Origin: Myxococcales bacterium
Lineage (GTDB): Bacteria; Myxococcota_A; Polyangia; Polyangiales; Polyangiaceae
Reading direction: 5' to 3'
DNA length: 64,000 bases
Assembly (NCBI GenBank): GCA_016712525.1
Contig: JADJQX010000007.1
Location: 682,001-746,000 of the forward strand
The notes beneath the pieces are model-generated. The model was not told the DNA's origin. It did no database searches and saw nothing but the letters and a program-made list of their open reading frames with translations. Shown here one piece after another: positions 57,182 to 64,000 of this stretch (position 1 is the stretch's first letter; every line of letters starts with the position of its first letter). The position numbers were made by a program, and so were the translations under genes.

Positions 57182-58234
57182 ATGCGAATGCGTGCGATGC
57201 TCTCCCCGAGCCCCATGGATGCCGCCTCGAAAGACCGCTCCCGTCATCCCCTCGAGGACTCGCGGTTTCGGGAGGCCCTCGCGCGCATGGTCCGAAGGCG
57301 TGTCCCCGAGAGCGACGCCGAGGACATCGTCCAGTCGGCCATCGCGGAGGCGTTCGCGTCCGGCAAGAGCGCCGACGACCCGGACGGCCTCCGTCGGTGG
57401 GTGTGGGGGGTGGCGCGGCACAAGGTGGTCGACCACTTTCGGCGCCGTCGACGCATGGCCGACGAGCTCCCCGACGTGGCCGACGACCGCGAAAAGCCCG
57501 CCTACGACGAGCTCGACCTCCTCCGTTGGGCGAAGCGGGAGCTCCCGGCCGGCGAGAACGCCGAAGAGACGCTGCAATGGATGCTTCGCGAGGCGGACGG
57601 AGAGACGCTCGAGACCATCGCCGAGGAGTCGAACGTCCCCGCGCCGCGCGTGAGGAAGCGGGTGAGCCGCCTCCGCGAGTACTTCCGCGAGCGATGGTCG
57701 GGGCAGACGGCCGCGCTCGTGGCGCTCGGGATCGTCGCCGCGTTGCTCGCCCTCTACGCGCTGGGGCGCAAGAAGGACGACATCGCCAAAGACGTGCCCC
57801 CCGCGCCGAGCGTGCGCGCGCCGCTCCCGCAGGAAGTGGCCGAGCAGAAGCGCCGCGAGGCGTTCGAGAAGTGCGACGCAGGAGAGCTGCGGCCGTGCCT
57901 CGACCTGCTCGACGAGGCGAAGGGGCTCGACCCGAAGGGCGATCTCTCCGAGGCCGTTCAGCGTGCGCGGAAGGCCGCGGAGGACAAGCTCGCGCCGCCG
58001 CCCGTGCCGGAGCCCGTGCCGACCTCCAAGATGGCGCCGCCGACCAAGGCGAAGGGAGATCCGACGGCCGTCCCGACGCCGCCCCCCCCGGCCCCCTCGG
58101 GCTCGTTCGGGCCGAGCAACGTGCAGAAGCCGTCGGCGCCCTTCGGGAAGAAGGGGGCCTCGCCCAAGGGTGGCTTCCCCTCGGACGACGTCAAGAGCGA
58201 CTCCCTCGGCTCCGGCGGAAGCAGCTCGAAGTGA
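57182..58234 (+). CDS. ECF-type sigma factor fused to a membrane segment
   Basis: A 350-residue protein. Residues of about 28-92 are sigma region 2 (SDAEDIVQSAIAEAFA, LRRWVWGVARHKVVDHFRRR), and about 128-172 region 4 with a helix-turn-helix (ETLETIAEESNVPAPRVRKRVSRLREYF). One membrane segment follows directly (about 176-195, TAALVALGIVAALLALYALG). The remaining 150 residues are periplasmic by topology: a short helical part with a C-containing KCDAGELRPCLDLLDEAKG, and a Pro/Lys/Ser-rich tail. Sigma factors anchored to the membrane in one chain are an uncommon ECF type. ATG 57182 is used; the internal ATG at 57215 is possible. Confidence 0.82.
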   Translation: MRMRAMLSPSPMDAASKDRSRHPLEDSRFREALARMVRRRVPESDAEDIVQSAIAEAFASGKSADDPDGLRRWVWGVARHKVVDHFRRRRRMADELPDVADDREKPAYDELDLLRWAKRELPAGENAEETLQWMLREADGETLETIAEESNVPAPRVRKRVSRLREYFRERWSGQTAALVALGIVAALLALYALGRKKDDIAKDVPPAPSVRAPLPQEVAEQKRREAFEKCDAGELRPCLDLLDEAKGLDPKGDLSEAVQRARKAAEDKLAPPPVPEPVPTSKMAPPTKAKGDPTAVPTPPPPAPSGSFGPSNVQKPSAPFGKKGASPKGGFPSDDVKSDSLGSGGSSSK

Positions 58235-58246
58235 GCCTTCGGGCGG

Positions 58247-59431
58247 CTACTTCCCCTGGCGCCGAGGCACCTTCGACACGATCGGATCGCCACCTTTGGC
58301 TCCGCCCAGGAGCCCCTGAAGGAGCAGGCTCGTGAGGAAGGCCGCGCCGGCGAACGCGATGGCTTGGGAGAGCCGAGCATCGCCGATGGCGAGCTTGCCG
58401 GTCCCGTAGAGCACCCAGCCGGCGCCGAAGCCGAGCGCCGCAACGACCGCGCTGCGCACGACCGTCACGGCCTTGTACACGAGGAGCTGCGGGAGCAGCG
58501 AGATCGCCCCGAAGAGAATGGGGAACACGAGCTCGATACGGGCGCCCACGACGGGGATGGGCTTGCCGTGGGCGACGAGCTCGCGGGCCCCCGCTTCGGC
58601 TGCGAACGCCGCGCCGAACGCCGTCGCGGTGAAGAGCAAGGCGTAGAGGAAGGCGCCTGCGCCTGCGCGCGCCGTGACCTTGGACGGGAGCTTCGCGTCC
58701 TTCTCGAGGGTCGCGAGCTTCGCCTTCGTGGCGTCGTCCTCGCTCGCGGGCCGCGGCGCTCCGAGCGGTGCGGACGTGTCCTCGGGCTTCGCGGCGCCCT
58801 GTGTCGGGCTTCGCGGCGCAGCGGCCTCCTGTGGGCTTTGCAGGCTCCCTCCGCGCAGGCGCGCGCGTTTCCTCGCCGCGGTGAGCTCGTCCGGATCGGC
58901 GCTCGGTACCGCCGCGAGGAGCTCGGTGTGGCGGGTCGAACCGAGCGCGGCGAGGGCCCGTGTCGCCTCGGTCGAGCCCATCGAGTGCTCGATCTTCGCG
59001 GCCCTCGCCGCGCTCCGGTACCACACGTCGGCCTTCTCCCCGTCTTTGGCGAAGTGGAGACCCAAATCGTAGAAGTTACCGAGAGTTACCTTGGCATCGA
59101 CGTGCCCCGCGTCGGCCGCGCGTCGGAGGCGTGACGCGGCCTCTTTGAGGTCTTTCGTGGTGCCGGTGCCGGTCATGCAGAAGAGCGCTGCGGCGAAGTC
59201 GGACTCCGCGTGCCCGGCGTCGCCCGCCGCGCGGTACGCCTCGAACGCCACCTTCATGTCCTTCGTTCGTCCGTGGGAGCCCGCGCGCGCGGCTCGGGCG
59301 AGCGCGACGAGGCCTTCGACGTCGCCCGCGGACGAGAGCGCCTCCACCGTGGCGCGCGAGAGGTCGAGGAGCTCGTCCTCGTCCTCGTCGCTCGTGCCGG
59401 TCTCGACCTCAGCGTCCGGCTTCGTGGACAT
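58247..59431 (-). CDS. Sel1-repeat membrane protein of Srf-like operon
   Basis: A 394-residue protein. Two or three Sel1-like repeats (about 55-150; AFEAYRAAGDAGHAESDFAAAL, RLRRAADAGHVDAKVTLGN) bind proteins. A low-complexity linker with Ala/Pro/Glu is followed by about four membrane segments (about 257-280, 300-320, 328-350, 360-385). It overlaps the srfC stop by 23 bp and is the last gene of a tightly spaced operon, so it probably works with the SrfC-like protein at the membrane. Confidence 0.75.
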   Translation of the reverse strand: MSTKPDAEVETGTSDEDEDELLDLSRATVEALSSAGDVEGLVALARAARAGSHGRTKDMKVAFEAYRAAGDAGHAESDFAAALFCMTGTGTTKDLKEAASRLRRAADAGHVDAKVTLGNFYDLGLHFAKDGEKADVWYRSAARAAKIEHSMGSTEATRALAALGSTRHTELLAAVPSADPDELTAARKRARLRGGSLQSPQEAAAPRSPTQGAAKPEDTSAPLGAPRPASEDDATKAKLATLEKDAKLPSKVTARAGAGAFLYALLFTATAFGAAFAAEAGARELVAHGKPIPVVGARIELVFPILFGAISLLPQLLVYKAVTVVRSAVVAALGFGAGWVLYGTGKLAIGDARLSQAIAFAGAAFLTSLLLQGLLGGAKGGDPIVSKVPRRQGK

Positions 59432-61928
59432 TCGTGCCTTCCACGGTCTTCAGGATGCGTACGAGGGCCGCCGTATCGGCGCCGTCGACGTCGGTGCTGC
59501 TCTTCGCCCCGCCCGAGCGGAGGTAGAACTCGCCCAGACCGGTGGCCCAGGTGTCGAAATACTTTCGGCCGGCGAAGACGATCGCGACGCTCCCGGCGCG
59601 CTCGGTCTTGGGCGCGTCGTCGAAGTCGACGTCGCCCCAGTCGATCGTCTCGGCGGTCTCTCGGGTCGCCTCTTCCGCGAACGAGAGCTTCACCGGGAGC
59701 TCCGGCGTCGTCCGCGGGCGCTCGACCCCGAGGGTGAGCAAGAAGTCGCAGACCTTCACCTCGACGATCGCCGCGACCAGCGCGGTGTCGACCTGCGTGC
59801 GAGAAAAATAGGGAAAAATGGCCGTCCCGAGGATGGGAAGGAGCAGCCTCGACGTGAACACTTGGCGGAGGAACGTCTCGAGCTGCGCCTGGGGGAGCTC
59901 GAGGCGGGTCGTTCGGAGGCTCTCGCTCGCGCGCCTTTGCCAGAACTTGAGGACGTGGACGAGCACCTTCTTGACCTTGTCGCTCGCCTTGATGCTCATG
60001 GCGGAGACCTCGGAGACGACCGCACGCACCTCGCGCTCCAGGTCGCCGATGGGCACCGTCAAGAGGGCCAAGAGCTCGCCGAACACCGCGCCGCTGCAGC
60101 GTTTGCCCATCTCGCGCTCGATGGCCGCGACGAGCACCTTGGCCTCTTCGCGTAGGCGCGCGCGTGCCTCTTCCTCGTCGCGGGAGGGGGTGAGCGACAC
60201 GAGCACGCTTCGGAGCTCGTTCTTCAGGCTCTCGGCCTCCTCGAGGAGCTCGCGCTTCTTCACGTCGTCGGTGAGCTTCTGGCGCATGCGGGCGGCGAGC
60301 AAGGGTACGCCGCTCTTCGGCATCCCGCTCTGCGGGTCGGAGCCCTCGACCGCGTTCCACTTCTCCTCCGGGTCGCGGATGAACCTCGAGACCGCCCGCG
60401 AGGCGAAGTAGCCGTCCTTCACCACCTCGTAGTCGGGATCTCCGGGTTTCAGCGTCAGCATCTGATCCGCGTACGGGTTCCGGATCCAATAGAGGTTGTC
60501 GAACGCGCGGCCCTTTTGGCCGAAGGCGTGCACCCACGACGACTGCCCGCGGGACCAGAAGTCCATGCAGGCCTCCTGCACGCGTGAGTCCCAGCGGTCC
60601 TTGGCGTTGTCGCTCCGGAGCGCGCCGAGCGACATGTCGAACTTGGTGAGCGCCAAGAAGAGGCTCGGGGACTCGATCTCCGTCGCGGACGTGGGCGTGG
60701 GCGCGCCGTATCGAATCTCGAGCCAACGCTCGACCTGGCTCTGGAGCTGGATGGCCTCGGGCTTCGTGGGGCCGGGCGAGCAGAGCACGAGCGCCGTGAT
60801 CTCGCGGTCGTGCGCGTACTGCTCGAAGAGGAAGGTGAGCTTCCCACGTTTGTACACCTCGATCGCGTGCTCGAGGCGGCCCGTGTTGAGCTCGTCGGGC
60901 CCGAAGCCGTTGATGCCCTTCAGCGCCCTTCCGCCGGGAAAGTCGAGGATATCGGCGCAATCGAGGAGGGAGCCCGGCACCGGGCGCAGGCCGAGGCGCA
61001 CCTCGGCGACGAGCGCCGCCAGCACGGCCGCCTCGATGGTGACCTCGCGCCGCGCCTCCTGCGCGTAGACCGAGATTTGGCCCGACGACGGTTGTCCGAT
61101 CGCGTTCAAGCACGAGGCGTCGAGCAGGCTCGAGGCGTCGCTCGCGGCGCGCACGTGCGCGATCTGGAGCTCGACGTTCTCGGAGTGGGACAGGGCCTCG
61201 AGGCCGGCGAGGAGGCGGGCCGCCAGCGCGTCCATGTCCTTTGCGTACCCCGGGCCTCCCCAGAGGAGCGAGTAGACGAAGAGCCACCCTCCGAGGGTGC
61301 GCACGTCCTTCTTCCAGGCCCCGTCGCGGAGCGCGACGTGCCGACGGAGCTCGTTCAAGTAGGGGTGCTTGTCTTGGTACTTCTTCGTGAGGCCGTGAAA
61401 CGCCGTGTCCCATGCGTCCGCGAAATGCGGTCCGACCGGCGTTCCCCCTTGCTGCCGCGCCGCGAGCAGCGTGCGATCGATGCGCTCGAGATCGATCGGT
61501 GGCGCCGTGCACTCGACGAGGAAGCCGGTCGCCAAGGACTCGACCATCACGTCCAGCGTGAGGAGCCTGCAGTGGAAGTCCCCGCGCGCGAGGTCGGGGG
61601 CGCGCCCGGTCGAGAAGCGCGTGACGACGCCCGTCGACTCGACGCCTTTGGCCGGGTTGATCTCCCTCAAAAAATCGAGCTCGCGGTCGCGCGAGAGCAC
61701 CTTCAAGCTGCCGAGCTCGTGAGACAGAAGGGCCCCCACGAGGAACGACTTGCCCGCCTGCGACGGGCCGAAGAGCCCGACGGCCTGAGGGCGACCCCAA
61801 GCGCGCCTTAGCCGGCGCATGCGGAGCGAGAGATCGCGCAGCACGGTGGCTTCGGTGGACGATTCGCGGCCGCTCACGTGGGAGAGCGCGTCGCGGATGC
61901 ACGTGTCGAGGGTCTCGATGCCGTTCAC
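59409..61928 (-). CDS. srfC: SrfC-family P-loop protein
   Basis: An 839-residue protein of the SrfC (putative virulence effector) family. The P-loop GLFGPSQAGKSFL (51-63), the following DFLREINPAKG, STGVVTRFST and the long helical C-terminal region agree with SrfC of enterobacteria, where srfABC is regulated with virulence genes. It resembles dynamin-like NTPases, with a fold acting on membranes or stress, but its biochemical role is not known. It begins at GTG 61928, 16 bp after the previous stop with GGAG upstream. Its 3' end overlaps the Sel1 gene. Confidence 0.85.
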   Translation of the reverse strand: MNGIETLDTCIRDALSHVSGRESSTEATVLRDLSLRMRRLRRAWGRPQAVGLFGPSQAGKSFLVGALLSHELGSLKVLSRDRELDFLREINPAKGVESTGVVTRFSTGRAPDLARGDFHCRLLTLDVMVESLATGFLVECTAPPIDLERIDRTLLAARQQGGTPVGPHFADAWDTAFHGLTKKYQDKHPYLNELRRHVALRDGAWKKDVRTLGGWLFVYSLLWGGPGYAKDMDALAARLLAGLEALSHSENVELQIAHVRAASDASSLLDASCLNAIGQPSSGQISVYAQEARREVTIEAAVLAALVAEVRLGLRPVPGSLLDCADILDFPGGRALKGINGFGPDELNTGRLEHAIEVYKRGKLTFLFEQYAHDREITALVLCSPGPTKPEAIQLQSQVERWLEIRYGAPTPTSATEIESPSLFLALTKFDMSLGALRSDNAKDRWDSRVQEACMDFWSRGQSSWVHAFGQKGRAFDNLYWIRNPYADQMLTLKPGDPDYEVVKDGYFASRAVSRFIRDPEEKWNAVEGSDPQSGMPKSGVPLLAARMRQKLTDDVKKRELLEEAESLKNELRSVLVSLTPSRDEEEARARLREEAKVLVAAIEREMGKRCSGAVFGELLALLTVPIGDLEREVRAVVSEVSAMSIKASDKVKKVLVHVLKFWQRRASESLRTTRLELPQAQLETFLRQVFTSRLLLPILGTAIFPYFSRTQVDTALVAAIVEVKVCDFLLTLGVERPRTTPELPVKLSFAEEATRETAETIDWGDVDFDDAPKTERAGSVAIVFAGRKYFDTWATGLGEFYLRSGGAKSSTDVDGADTAALVRILKTVEGTNVHEAGR

Positions 61929-61944
61929 TTGACTGCTCCGGAAG

Positions 61945-63189
61945 TCAATGCGGGTGCCACTCCCCGTCGTCGCTTTGGTACTCGACCTCGACGCCGTCGA
62001 ACGACTCTCCCTTGTGGAGATAGACGTCGAAGCGCTTGCCGGCCTCTTCCGTTCGCGAAACACGGTCCTCGCCGTGGACGATGCGCCACGCCACGGCCTG
62101 TGGGTGGTCGTGCCGCCTGTGCGGACCTGTCTGCGAGCCGCCGCTCGGTCCCGGCGACACGGTGATCTTCACCGTACCGCCGCCGCCACCGCCACCGCCG
62201 CCACCGCCGCCGCCCTTCACGGTGACCTTTCCGCCCTTGAAGGAGGCGTCGTCGTCGAACCCGGTCTTTCCTTTGGGTTTCTTGCCGCCGTCGGGGCCCG
62301 CGTCCTTTCCGCCGTCCTTTCCGCCGTCCGAGGCGTCGGCGGAGGCGTCTCCCGCATCGCTCGCGTCGGCGGAGGCGTCCCCCGCGTCCTTCGCCGCGTC
62401 GGCCATGGCGTCGGTGCTGGCCTCGAGGGTGTTCGCGTCGGTGCTGGCCTCGAGGGCGTTCGCGTCGGTGCTGGCCTCGAGGGCGTTCGCGTCGGCGCCG
62501 GCGTCGGCGTTCTTTTCGTCGTTGCAGGTCTTGAGGAGCGCGAGCAGGGCGAGCAGCACGAGCAAGAATCCGAGCGCGGCGAGCACGTACACCCACGCTG
62601 GGCGCTTTTCGCCCTCGTCGCGCTTCGGCTCGTCGGCCTTCTTCGTGTCCTCGGTCGGCTTGTCGCCCGCTTTCTCGGCGCCCGCTCCGGCGGCGGTCGG
62701 TGCGCTCGCACCCGCGGCCGCCGCGCCAAAGACCTTGCCGAAATCCGCGTACCCAAAAAGAAATTCCTTCTGTCCGGCGAGCGTGCGGGGCGTCGCGCCC
62801 CAGTTGATCACGTACAGCCTGCGGTCCGTCGGCGAGTAGAAGTAGTTCTCGACGCCCTCGGCCTCGAGCGACGGGACCGTGAGCGCTTCGCGGTACCGGT
62901 AGTACCCGCTGTCCTCTTTCGCGAAGGCCTTGGCGGCCCGTTCCAGGCAGGCTCGGAGCTCTCCCACGGCGGCCTCGCACTCGGCCGGGTGCTTCGCGCG
63001 CGCCTCCGAGAGGGGCACGAGGCCCGCGAGGTTCCAGCGGACGGTCGAGGGGAGGCTCTCCGAGCCTTCGGTCTCGGGCACGAGCAGGCGGCCCCCGAAG
63101 AACTTCTCTTCGTTGAGGTCGGGCGCGAGCTTCCAGATCGAGACGCCCCCGACGAGGTTCGGGAGCCAGGTCGTGTCTTTGTCGCTCAC
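61945..63189 (-). CDS. Single-pass membrane protein of Srf-like operon (SrfA-position)
   Basis: A 414-residue protein. The N-terminal 155 residues form a soluble domain (VENYFYSPTDRRLYVINWG near its end), followed by an Ala/Lys linker, one membrane segment (about 197-220, WVYVLAALGFLLVLLALLALL) and a highly repetitive C-terminal part: three 9-residue repeats ASTDANALE type, Asp/Ala/Gly repeats and a run of about 13 glycines. A short folded C-terminus (FDVYLHKGESFDGVEVEYQ) ends it. In srfABC operons a membrane protein of this size is called SrfA, and this gene may be its counterpart; homology is not proven by eye. GTG 63189 overlaps the upstream stop as GTGA. Confidence 0.7.
   Translation of the reverse strand: MSDKDTTWLPNLVGGVSIWKLAPDLNEEKFFGGRLLVPETEGSESLPSTVRWNLAGLVPLSEARAKHPAECEAAVGELRACLERAAKAFAKEDSGYYRYREALTVPSLEAEGVENYFYSPTDRRLYVINWGATPRTLAGQKEFLFGYADFGKVFGAAAAGASAPTAAGAGAEKAGDKPTEDTKKADEPKRDEGEKRPAWVYVLAALGFLLVLLALLALLKTCNDEKNADAGADANALEASTDANALEASTDANTLEASTDAMADAAKDAGDASADASDAGDASADASDGGKDGGKDAGPDGGKKPKGKTGFDDDASFKGGKVTVKGGGGGGGGGGGGGTVKITVSPGPSGGSQTGPHRRHDHPQAVAWRIVHGEDRVSRTEEAGKRFDVYLHKGESFDGVEVEYQSDDGEWHPH
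62408..62488 (-). repeat. Three tandem 27-bp repeats
   Basis: Three near-identical 27-bp units (62408-62434, 62435-62461, 62462-62488), differing at one position, encode three copies of a nine-residue unit inside the membrane protein gene. They are followed by a partial fourth copy. Such repeats can change in number by slipped pairing. Confidence 0.75.
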
Positions 63190-63842
63190 GTACGCACCTG
63201 CGCCTTCATACGAACCATTCCTGTTGCCGAGACCCTCACGAGGAAGCTCCCGCGAGAGACGATGCGCGAGCCATGGGGATCGCTGCCTCGCTCCCTTTCG
63301 TGGAGCTGCGAGTCGAACACGGAGACGTGGTCGGTCGCCTCGAGCTTCACGCGTTCGAGCTCGGTACCGAGCAAGGCCGCGAGGAGGGGAGATGCTCGGG
63401 CCACGAGATCTCTCTCGAGGCCGGCCGCCGCGGCGAACGCGTAGTACGTGCGGCTCGTCTCGTAGCCGACTCGGATTTTCGCCTCTTCGTCGAGATCCGC
63501 ACGAAAATACAGGTTTAGCGCGTTCGAGAGGACGAACGCGGCCTCTCTCGCGCGCGGGTTCTTCTGGGACGTCACGTGCTCGGCCATGGCGCCGAGCAAG
63601 AGGCGCAGCGGGAAGGATTTGTCCGTCGGTCGGGCCCCGAGGATGCCCTCGTCGAGGATGTCGGAGAGCGTCACACGGGAGAGCACGTCGGCCTCGGCGC
63701 CGCCCGGAGCCGGGGCGGCGGGAGCGCTCGGGCTCGGTGTCGGCGTGGTGAGCCCTGCGAGGTCGCGGCGGAGCTCTCGCTCGCGCGACACGAGGGCCGC
63801 CTCGAGGTGCCCGAGGATCGTCCGAACGATCGGATCGCTCAC
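63186..63842 (-). CDS. Unknown protein of Srf-like operon
   Basis: A 218-residue soluble protein, not recognised. It has a helical N-terminus (IVRTILGHLEAALVSRERELRRDLAGL), a Pro/Ala/Ser linker (about 32-50), a mid-region (ILDEGILGARPTDKSFPLRLLLGAMAEHV) and a beta-rich end (HVSVFDSQLHERER). It is joined by GTGA overlaps to both the upstream partial gene and the next gene, so it is an integral part of the operon. Confidence 0.65.
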   Translation of the reverse strand: MSDPIVRTILGHLEAALVSRERELRRDLAGLTTPTPSPSAPAAPAPGGAEADVLSRVTLSDILDEGILGARPTDKSFPLRLLLGAMAEHVTSQKNPRAREAAFVLSNALNLYFRADLDEEAKIRVGYETSRTYYAFAAAAGLERDLVARASPLLAALLGTELERVKLEATDHVSVFDSQLHERERGSDPHGSRIVSRGSFLVRVSATGMVRMKAQVRT

Positions 63843-64000
63843 GTGTACCTCGCGCGGTCGGCGAAGACGCCCGTGTCGGTCCAGTAGCGGTCTTGGGCGA
63901 TGGTCTTCAGGGCGAGGTAGAAGTCGGTCGGCTCGAACGCGTAGGCGCCCCGCTGGGACGTGACCTTCGCGATGGTGATTTGCCCGGCGTCCCCGCGCGA
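63839..64000 (-). CDS. 3' end of a probable srfB-like gene (partial)
   Basis: The last 53 codons of a minus-strand gene that enters from beyond the right edge. The C-terminus GQITIAKVTSQRGAYAFEP ... DRYWTDTGVF, just before the stop at 63839, and its position upstream of srfC suggest the end of SrfB, a large actin/Hsp70-like ATPase in known srfABC operons. With only the end visible, this assignment is tentative. Its stop shares a GTGA with the next gene. Confidence 0.5.
   Translation of the reverse strand, partial: SRGDAGQITIAKVTSQRGAYAFEPTDFYLALKTIAQDRYWTDTGVFADRARYT

Noticed and set aside
61945..63189. Frameshift in the repetitive C-terminus of the Srf-like membrane protein
   Set aside because: The frame stays open through the repeats and ends with a plausible folded segment just before srfC; no alternative frame continues it.

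Overview
The window is a very GC-rich chromosomal segment. Its gene content suggests a member of the Myxococcota, most likely a Polyangia-type myxobacterium. This is inferred from the many small Cys-rich lipoproteins with long Ala/Asp/Pro linkers, an FHA-sigma54 enhancer-binding regulator, DUF4388 and DUF4139 proteins, an MBL fold fused to cyclic-nucleotide-binding domains, and frequent GTG starts in 4-bp GTGA overlaps. I saw no rRNA, tRNA, insertion sequence, prophage or CRISPR array. The segment looks like stable core and accessory chromosome, not a mobile island.

Layout. 0-3.4 kb: a MOSC protein, a QEGLA/MATCAP-type metallopeptidase and an enoyl-CoA hydratase. 3.5-8.7 kb: a tightly overlapping operon of acyl carrier protein, ketosynthase fused to a Cys-less ketosynthase-like domain, a lipoprotein, and a second such fusion; this is the core of an unusual type II fatty acid/polyene-like pathway. 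8.8-18.2 kb: lipoproteins, a metallophosphoesterase, a sugar nucleotidyltransferase, a DUF4139 lipoprotein, a frameshifted propeller-like lipoprotein gene, a SPOR protein and a class II glutamine-amidotransferase homologue that lacks its catalytic cysteine. 18.2-26.6 kb: FHA-sigma54 regulator, coaE, a lipoprotein, dnaE and a methyltransferase. 26.6-32.5 kb: MoxR-type ATPase, DUF4388 protein, a second crotonase whose start overlaps that of a divergent unknown gene, rlmB, a coiled-coil membrane protein and a stand-alone biotin carrier protein. 32.6-38.7 kb: two related Cys-rich lipoproteins around an F420/NADP-type oxidoreductase, the MBL-cNMP protein, and a UDP-glucose dehydrogenase/epimerase pair for capsule or polysaccharide precursors. 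39-58.2 kb: SDR, lipoproteins, monothiol glutaredoxin, a pseudouridine synthase-methyltransferase fusion, amino-acid and peptide permeases, greB, a PQQ-type propeller, a GT-C-like membrane protein and a membrane-anchored ECF sigma factor. 58.2-64 kb: a minus-strand operon running in from beyond the right edge, with a probable srfB end, an unknown gene, a single-pass membrane protein, srfC and a Sel1/membrane protein.

The two regions most likely to hold an under-described system are the ACP/KS-CLF/lipoprotein/KS-CLF operon and the Srf-like operon at the right edge. A further theme is promoter architecture: several genes carry a TAnnnT -10-like hexamer only 6-9 nt before the start codon and no Shine-Dalgarno sequence, which suggests leaderless transcripts.
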